From contig CAITLX010000867.1 of the NCBI GenBank assembly GCA_903893335.1, positions 1 through 6,677 of the forward strand: DNA of 6,677 nucleotides, given 5' to 3'. The DNA is from an uncultured delta proteobacterium (lineage in GTDB: Bacteria > Myxococcota_A > Polyangia > Polyangiales > Polyangiaceae). A program made the translations under genes and the position numbers. Under the pieces are notes generated by a model that saw only the letters and a program-made list of their open reading frames with translations, had not been told where the DNA came from and did no database searches. The first letter of the stretch is position 1; every line of letters starts with the position of its first letter. Below are positions 4,401 through 6,677 of the stretch, one piece after another.

Positions 4401-6677
4401 CAAGCGAGCCCGCAGCCGCCGCAGTTGGCCGCGCTGCTCGCGCCGGCTCCGGTGATCTGAAGCTCGCAGCCGTCGGTGCGGAGGTTGCCGTTGCAGTCAC
4501 CGTAGTTGGCGGCGCAGGCGCTGTTGCACGAGCCGGCGTTGCAGCTCGGCATCGCGTGGTTGCTCGAGCAGGCCGCGTTGCACGTACCGCAGTTGGTCGC
4601 GCTGGTGTTGAGGTTGGTCTCGCAGCCGTTGAGCTTGTTGCCGTCGCAGTCGCCCCAGCCGGTGGCGCAGGTGAACGAGCAGACGCTCGCCGAGCAAGCC
4701 GCCGAGGCAGCCGTCACGTGCGGGAGGCCGGAGCAGTCGGTGCCGCAGCTACCGCAGTTGGCGACCGAGTTGGTCAGGTTGATCTCGCAGCCGTCGGTCT
4801 GCTTGTTGCTGTTGCAGTCGGCGAAGTTGGCCGAGCACACGCCCGCGCTGCACGAGCCGGCCGCGCAGGCCCGCGTGATGTTGTTGGTGCTGCAGACGGT
4901 GCCGCAGCCGCCGCAGTTGAGGACGTCGGTCGCGGCAGGGCCCGACACGTTCGTCTCGCAGCCGTCGGTCAGCTTGTTGCTGTTGCAGTCTGCGTATCCG
5001 TCGATGCAACGGCTGTTGCAGACGCCGACGAGGCAGCTCGTGGCGACGACGTTGTTGGCGCTGCACACCGCGGCGCAAGCGCCGCAGTTGTTGGGGTCCG
5101 CGCCGCTCGTCTGGATCTCGCAGCCGTCCGCCAGCTTGTCGGAGTTGCAGTCGGAGAAGCCGACGTCGCACGTGCCGGCCCCGCAGGACCCGCCGACGCA
5201 GGCGCGCGTGATGTGCTGCGTGCTGCAGACGTTGTTGCAGCCGCCGCAGTTGAGGACGTCGGTGGCCGCCGCGCCGGTGATGTTGACCTCGCAGCCGTCG
5301 AGCAGCTTGTTGTTGTTGCAGTCGGCCCAGCCGGTGCTGCACGCGCCGTTGCACACGCCAGCGGTGCAGAGCACCGTCGCGATGTGGCTCGAGCTACAGA
5401 CGTTGGTGCAGCCGCCGCAGTGCGTGATGTCGGTGCGGCCATCGCGCTCGCAGCCGTCGGTGCGCTTGTTGGCGTTGCAGTCGAAGAAGTTGGTGGCGCA
5501 GGTGCCGTTGCACGCGCCGGCGGCGCAGGTCGCCGTGATGTTGTTGGTGCTGCACACGCCGCCGCACGAGCCGCAGTTGAGCGGGTCGATGGCGCCGTGG
5601 ATCTCGCAGCCGTCGGTGCGCTTGTCCGCGTTGCAGTCGAGGTCACCGCTGTTGCAGGTGCCGTCGCAGGTGCCCGGGGCGGTGCAGTGCGCCGAGATGT
5701 TGTTCGTGCTGCACGCCATGTTGCAGCCGCCGCAGTGCGAGACGGTGTTGAGCAGCCCCTCGTCGATCTGCCCGTTGCAGTTGTCGTCGAGGCTGTTGCA
5801 GACCTCGAGCGACGGGAAGTTGGTCTGCAGGCAGCTCAGCACGCCGTGGTCGCAGAGCTCTTCGCTGCCGGCGCAGACGCCCTGGAGGCCAGGGATGTCG
5901 CACGCGTTTCCGACGCCGGGCAGGATGCCGTTGTCGATCGAGCCGTCGCAGTTGTCGTCGACGCCATTGCACGTCTCGGCGACGGCGAAGACCGTCTGCG
6001 GACAGCCGAACGACCAGGTGCCGCTGGTGTTGATGCACGCCTGGGCGCTGACGGCGCAGGGGCCGAGCTTCCCGGCGACCGAGCAGGTCACGCCCGCGCC
6101 GGCCACGTCGTCGACGGTGCCGTTGCAGTCGTCGTCGACGCCGTTGCAGGTCTCGGTGACCTGCGCGGGGAACGTGATTTGCGCGCAGCTGGTCGCCTGG
6201 CTGGCGCACAGGACGTTGCCGACCGCGCAGAGGCCGATCGCGCCCGAGACGGTGCAGGTGTACGGCTGGTTGGAGCCGTCCTTGGGCGTGCCGTCACCGA
6301 CGTAGTTGTAGAAGCAGAGGCCCGACGACGGGACGCAGGCGCCCGGGTTGACGTGGCACTGGTCGGCCGTCGCGCAGAGCACGGGCTGCTGGCCGAGGCA
6401 CTTCTGCGCGGCGTTGCAGGTCTCGCCGGTGGTGCAGAGGTCGCCGTCTTCACAGGGGAAGCCCGTCGAGACCGCGCCGCACAGGCCGTCGGAGGCCGCT
6501 CCGCGCGCGATGCTGCACGCCTGGCAGTTGCCGAGTGTGCCGCCGTCGCATGCCGTGCTGCAGCAGACGTTGTCGACGCAATAGCCGGTTGCATTGCCGG
6601 GGGCCGGGGGGCACTGCGCGTTGACCGTGCACGTGCCGCCGAACCACTGGTAGTACCAGCTGTCGTTGAGCTGCGGC
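1409..6677 (-). CDS. Giant Cys-rich repeat protein with MopE-type metal-binding motifs, 5' end beyond the window
   Basis: The frame is open from the right edge to the TGA at 1409-1411, giving 1755 visible residues; the true start and any signal peptide lie beyond 6677, so the GTG at 6380-6382 should not be taken as the start. Residues below count from the right edge. Order: Cys-rich modules with CVDNVCC and CEDGDLC motifs (1-174); three metal-binding motifs ETCNGVDDDCNG, ETCNGVDDNCDG and EVCNSLDDNCNG (175-307); 19 tandem eight-cysteine units (315-1419); DCDGDGYGG and DVCADGLDNDCAGG metal-binding segments (1424-1526); and a Cys-poor beta-rich end (1527-1755). About 198 cysteines by hand count imply a disulphide-rich exported protein; this is inferred, because the leader is not visible. 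No C-terminal membrane helix or sorting tail is seen. Such proteins are widespread in myxobacteria, mostly without known function; adhesion or a surface-matrix role is possible. Automated pipelines may misname them, so treat homology-based enzyme names with caution. Confidence 0.93.
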   Translation of the reverse strand, partial: PQLNDSWYYQWFGGTCTVNAQCPPAPGNATGYCVDNVCCSTACDGGTLGNCQACSIARGAASDGLCGAVSTGFPCEDGDLCTTGETCNAAQKCLGQQPVLCATADQCHVNPGACVPSSGLCFYNYVGDGTPKDGSNQPYTCTVSGAIGLCAVGNVLCASQATSCAQITFPAQVTETCNGVDDDCNGTVDDVAGAGVTCSVAGKLGPCAVSAQACINTSGTWSFGCPQTVFAVAETCNGVDDNCDGSIDNGILPGVGNACDIPGLQGVCAGSEELCDHGVLSCLQTNFPSLEVCNSLDDNCNGQIDEGLLNTVSHCGGCNMACSTNNISAHCTAPGTCDGTCNSGDLDCNADKRTDGCEIHGAIDPLNCGSCGGVCSTNNITATCAAGACNGTCATNFFDCNANKRTDGCERDGRTDITHCGGCTNVCSSSHIATVLCTAGVCNGACSTGWADCNNNKLLDGCEVNITGAAATDVLNCGGCNNVCSTQHITRACVGGSCGAGTCDVGFSDCNSDKLADGCEIQTSGADPNNCGACAAVCSANNVVATSCLVGVCNSRCIDGYADCNSNKLTDGCETNVSGPAATDVLNCGGCGTVCSTNNITRACAAGSCSAGVCSANFADCNSNKQTDGCEINLTNSVANCGSCGTDCSGLPHVTAASAACSASVCSFTCATGWGDCDGNKLNGCETNLNTSATNCGTCNAACSSNHAMPSCNAGSCNSACAANYGDCNGNLRTDGCELQITGAGASSAANCGGCGLACSSSHITSPACTNGLCSTGCDTGYTDCNALDVNRAAHAGADGCEAATGTDANNCGGCGTVCSISNMATRTCAGGVCNGSCTSGYADCNSNKLTDGCEINLNGDVNNCSGCGLACSTSHMSPAQCGSGSCESGTCATGYFNCNSATYPTTSKRVDGCEVNGVTDSSNCGGCNNGCSTAHVATTVAGSDGVTHGQCSGSACSSACSAGYGDCNSNKLTDGCETDLTNTTANCGSCGNNCGSLANTAGNSCAASACVIGACAGNWKNCNALTPDGCEIDTATNGSNCSGCGRVCSTVNMTGGGTCALSACSGTCNLGFADCNADKATGGGNGCESTLNTVTTCGSCAGVCTSGANKTAQACSYNSGTPASSYCTYTCGTGYFDCNAATATSNNADGCEVNGTIDANNCGGCGNVCSSSGMATRTCGSSLCNGTCTAGYFDCNSNKLTDGCEKNGITDTANCGGCGNVCSSSHVTTLVNGSDGVAHGSCGSSVCNSACVQTAGQEWNDCDANKLANGCESNFATTTSCGGCGVACTASVTTHASAVTSCTDSFATSASGSANYCNFTCSAGFANCDSTATMQATHNVNGCESDLTSTSTCGTCLGVCASADRASGWGCTYNSGTPASSYCTYTCDLDTSGNPSYFDCDRTTAVNQNANGCEVASPYYYLDCDGDGYGGGYAFVAGLANAGLATSYNGSVTLGTGGVYFACSAGALPSAVTACATRLGGTWAAARWQTTNTDCLDSNAAVNPGVLYDVCADGLDNDCAGGVDVPGAGHKFQTPDNGLTITTSGSSGAAAQAINWAGTKAVTYANQRLDGPVGADTTYGDVFKVTPTYQVITTNPATVSYTYQIYFTNNAGQVAPCANQSDFEMSVYSDASAATASDNQNNSGWGGGYTPGAGTAAPSVISPYIKSVACTGRNTSGASWFAMVGMQTVLSYYGACDTAGGVAGYAGPCTNQLSTTYFAASNTSNVGNTFYVRVRRRPAVTTSCNTYSIYMGML
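1412..2098 (-). other. Cys-poor C-terminal beta-rich domain of the giant protein
   Basis: Residues 1527-1755 change character. Cysteine falls to five, and alternating hydrophobic and Thr/Ser/Asn stretches suggest beta strands (VSYTYQIYFTNN, SDFEMSVYSD, NTFYVRVRRR, TYSIYMGML). The ending, a YVRV strand followed about 15 residues later by a Y-S-I-Y strand, resembles bacterial pre-peptidase C-terminal-like sandwiches, but the match is loose. There is no hydrophobic tail, LPxTG or MYXO-CTERM-like Cys/helix/Arg tail, so anchoring must be by another route or the protein is released. Confidence 0.5.
2099..2407 (-). other. C-proximal metal-binding segment (DCDGDGYG / DNDCAGG type)
   Basis: Residues 1424-1526 begin with DCDGDGYGG, a D-x-D-x-D-G calcium-loop pattern as in thrombospondin type 3 repeats. 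They end with TDCLDSNAAVNPG and DVCADGLDNDCAGGVD, the usual partner half of the MopE-type motif, in which DCDD-x-N-A-x-x-NPG precedes E-x-C-D-G-x-D-N-D-C-D-G. The two halves are separated by about 60 residues with VYFACSAG and TACATRLGG. Several acidic positions are replaced (DCLD for DCDD, CAGG for CDGG), so binding may be weakened. Confidence 0.7.
2420..5734 (-). repeat. Array of 19 tandem eight-cysteine protein repeats (52-72 residues each)
   Basis: Residues 315-1419 divide without remainder into 19 units, each starting at the first Cys of a C-[GS]-x-C-x3-C block and ending before the next. Every unit has exactly eight cysteines. Typical layout is C-x2-C-x3-C-x(8-9)-C-x4-C-x3-C-x6-C-x8-C, with the seventh and eighth in D-C-N-x-N-K-x-x-D-G-C-E. 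C-x2-C-x3-C is invariant in all 19. Unit lengths in order are 53, 52, 57, 54, 57, 53, 55, 56, 60, 53, 60, 63, 54, 56, 65, 53, 66, 72 and 66 residues. At DNA level the period is about 160-215 bp, with near-identical cores such as the 36 bp at 4112-4147, 4955-4990 and 3743-3778. The repeat is in-frame coding sequence, not a DNA element; four disulphides per unit are likely. Confidence 0.9.
5756..6154 (-). other. Cluster of three MopE-like metal-binding motifs
   Basis: Residues 175-307 hold three copies of E-[TV]-C-N-[GS]-[VL]-D-D-[DN]-C-[ND]-G-x-[VI]-D at 175-189, 234-248 and 291-305, spaced 59 and 57 residues apart. This is the motif of the putative metal-binding MopE-type repeat family, found repeatedly in myxobacterial surface proteins. 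Between them are linkers with paired cysteines (such as GPCAVSAQAC and GVCAGSEELC). The Asp clusters suggest divalent cation, probably calcium, binding; that is inferred from the family and not demonstrated. Confidence 0.75.
6155..6676 (-). other. N-proximal Cys-rich modules of the giant protein
   Basis: Residues 1-174 of the visible protein carry irregular Cys clusters. The first, with GYCVDNVCCSTAC followed by CQAC, matches the short Cys module (C-V-x-x-x-CC-x-x-x-C) common in secreted myxobacterial proteins. The second, with PCEDGDLCTTGETC, CLG and ADQCH, resembles the D-G-x-x-C-T-x-x-[DE]-x-C repeats seen in the same protein class. A SWYYQWFGG stretch at residues 6-14 is unusually aromatic. 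No enzyme motif is visible. These modules probably fold through disulphides outside the cytoplasm. Confidence 0.6.

Noticed and set aside
2394..4403. Minus-strand out-of-frame reading of 669 codons in the array
   Set aside because: It is a frame-shifted reading of the same repeats, giving Arg/Gln/Leu strings without the cysteine pattern. No frameshift in the main frame is needed, since that frame is open throughout.
3716..5734. Regularly spaced similar DNA blocks resembling a CRISPR array
   Set aside because: The period is about 160-190 bp, conserved cores vary by several bases, and the 'spacers' are coding and related to one another. No cas genes are present. It is a protein-coding repeat.
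5756..6154. Copper uptake function by analogy with MopE of methanotrophs
   Set aside because: Only the short metal-binding motif family is shared; the copper site of MopE proper depends on other residues, and nothing here indicates copper over calcium.
4506..6305. Long open frame on the plus strand (599 codons) opposite the repeat array
   Set aside because: It mirrors the Cys/Asn/Asp-rich repeats: the antisense of TGC, AAC and GAC codons gives Ala, Val, Leu, Gln, and no stops. Its product is a low-complexity Leu/Gln/Ser/Pro repeat with no domain, while the minus frame has conserved cysteines and motifs.
6380..6382. GTG as the start of the giant protein
   Set aside because: The frame remains open to the right edge and the 98 upstream codons encode the same Cys-rich module type, so this GTG is an internal Val.

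Overview
The window is high-GC DNA whose four genes all lie on the minus strand. Its character points to a predatory or soil myxobacterium (Myxococcota, probably Polyangia or a relative). The evidence is the strong G/C third-position bias, a GTG start with GTGA overlap, and above all a giant secreted-type protein built from Cys-rich repeats and MopE-type metal-binding motifs (E-x-C-N-G-x-D-D-x-C-[ND]-G), an architecture typical of that phylum. The taxonomic call is an inference; there is no rRNA or marker gene here.

Reading in the direction of transcription (right to left), bases 6677 to 1409 hold one very large gene that enters from beyond the right edge. The visible 1755 residues have five parts: a Cys-rich N-proximal region, three MopE-like metal-binding motifs, an array of 19 tandem units each with exactly eight cysteines, another metal-binding segment of the DCDGDGYG type, and a Cys-poor, beta-rich C-terminal domain with no visible membrane anchor. 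By hand count about 198 of the 1755 residues (11%) are cysteine. Bases 1266 to 1408 are intergenic and hold an imperfect direct repeat and three small hairpins just after the stop codon, a plausible 3'-end structure.

Bases 1265 to 1 are a compact thiamin-biosynthesis cluster: thiG (thiazole synthase, complete), a short TPR-like probable lipoprotein, and thiE (thiamin-phosphate synthase, cut by the left edge). ThiG makes the thiazole half of thiamin and ThiE joins thiazole and pyrimidine phosphates, so they belong to one pathway. The small protein between them is translationally coupled to thiE through a 4-base stop/start overlap, but nothing in it suggests an enzymatic role.

The most unusual object is the 19-unit, eight-cysteine array: its regular cysteine ladder, its EF-hand-like D-x-N-x-N loops and its nested multi-unit duplications. 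Similar Cys-rich repeats are common in myxobacterial genomes, usually as hypothetical proteins, so it is under-characterised rather than certainly new. No defence system, mobile element, CRISPR array or structured RNA gene is seen.
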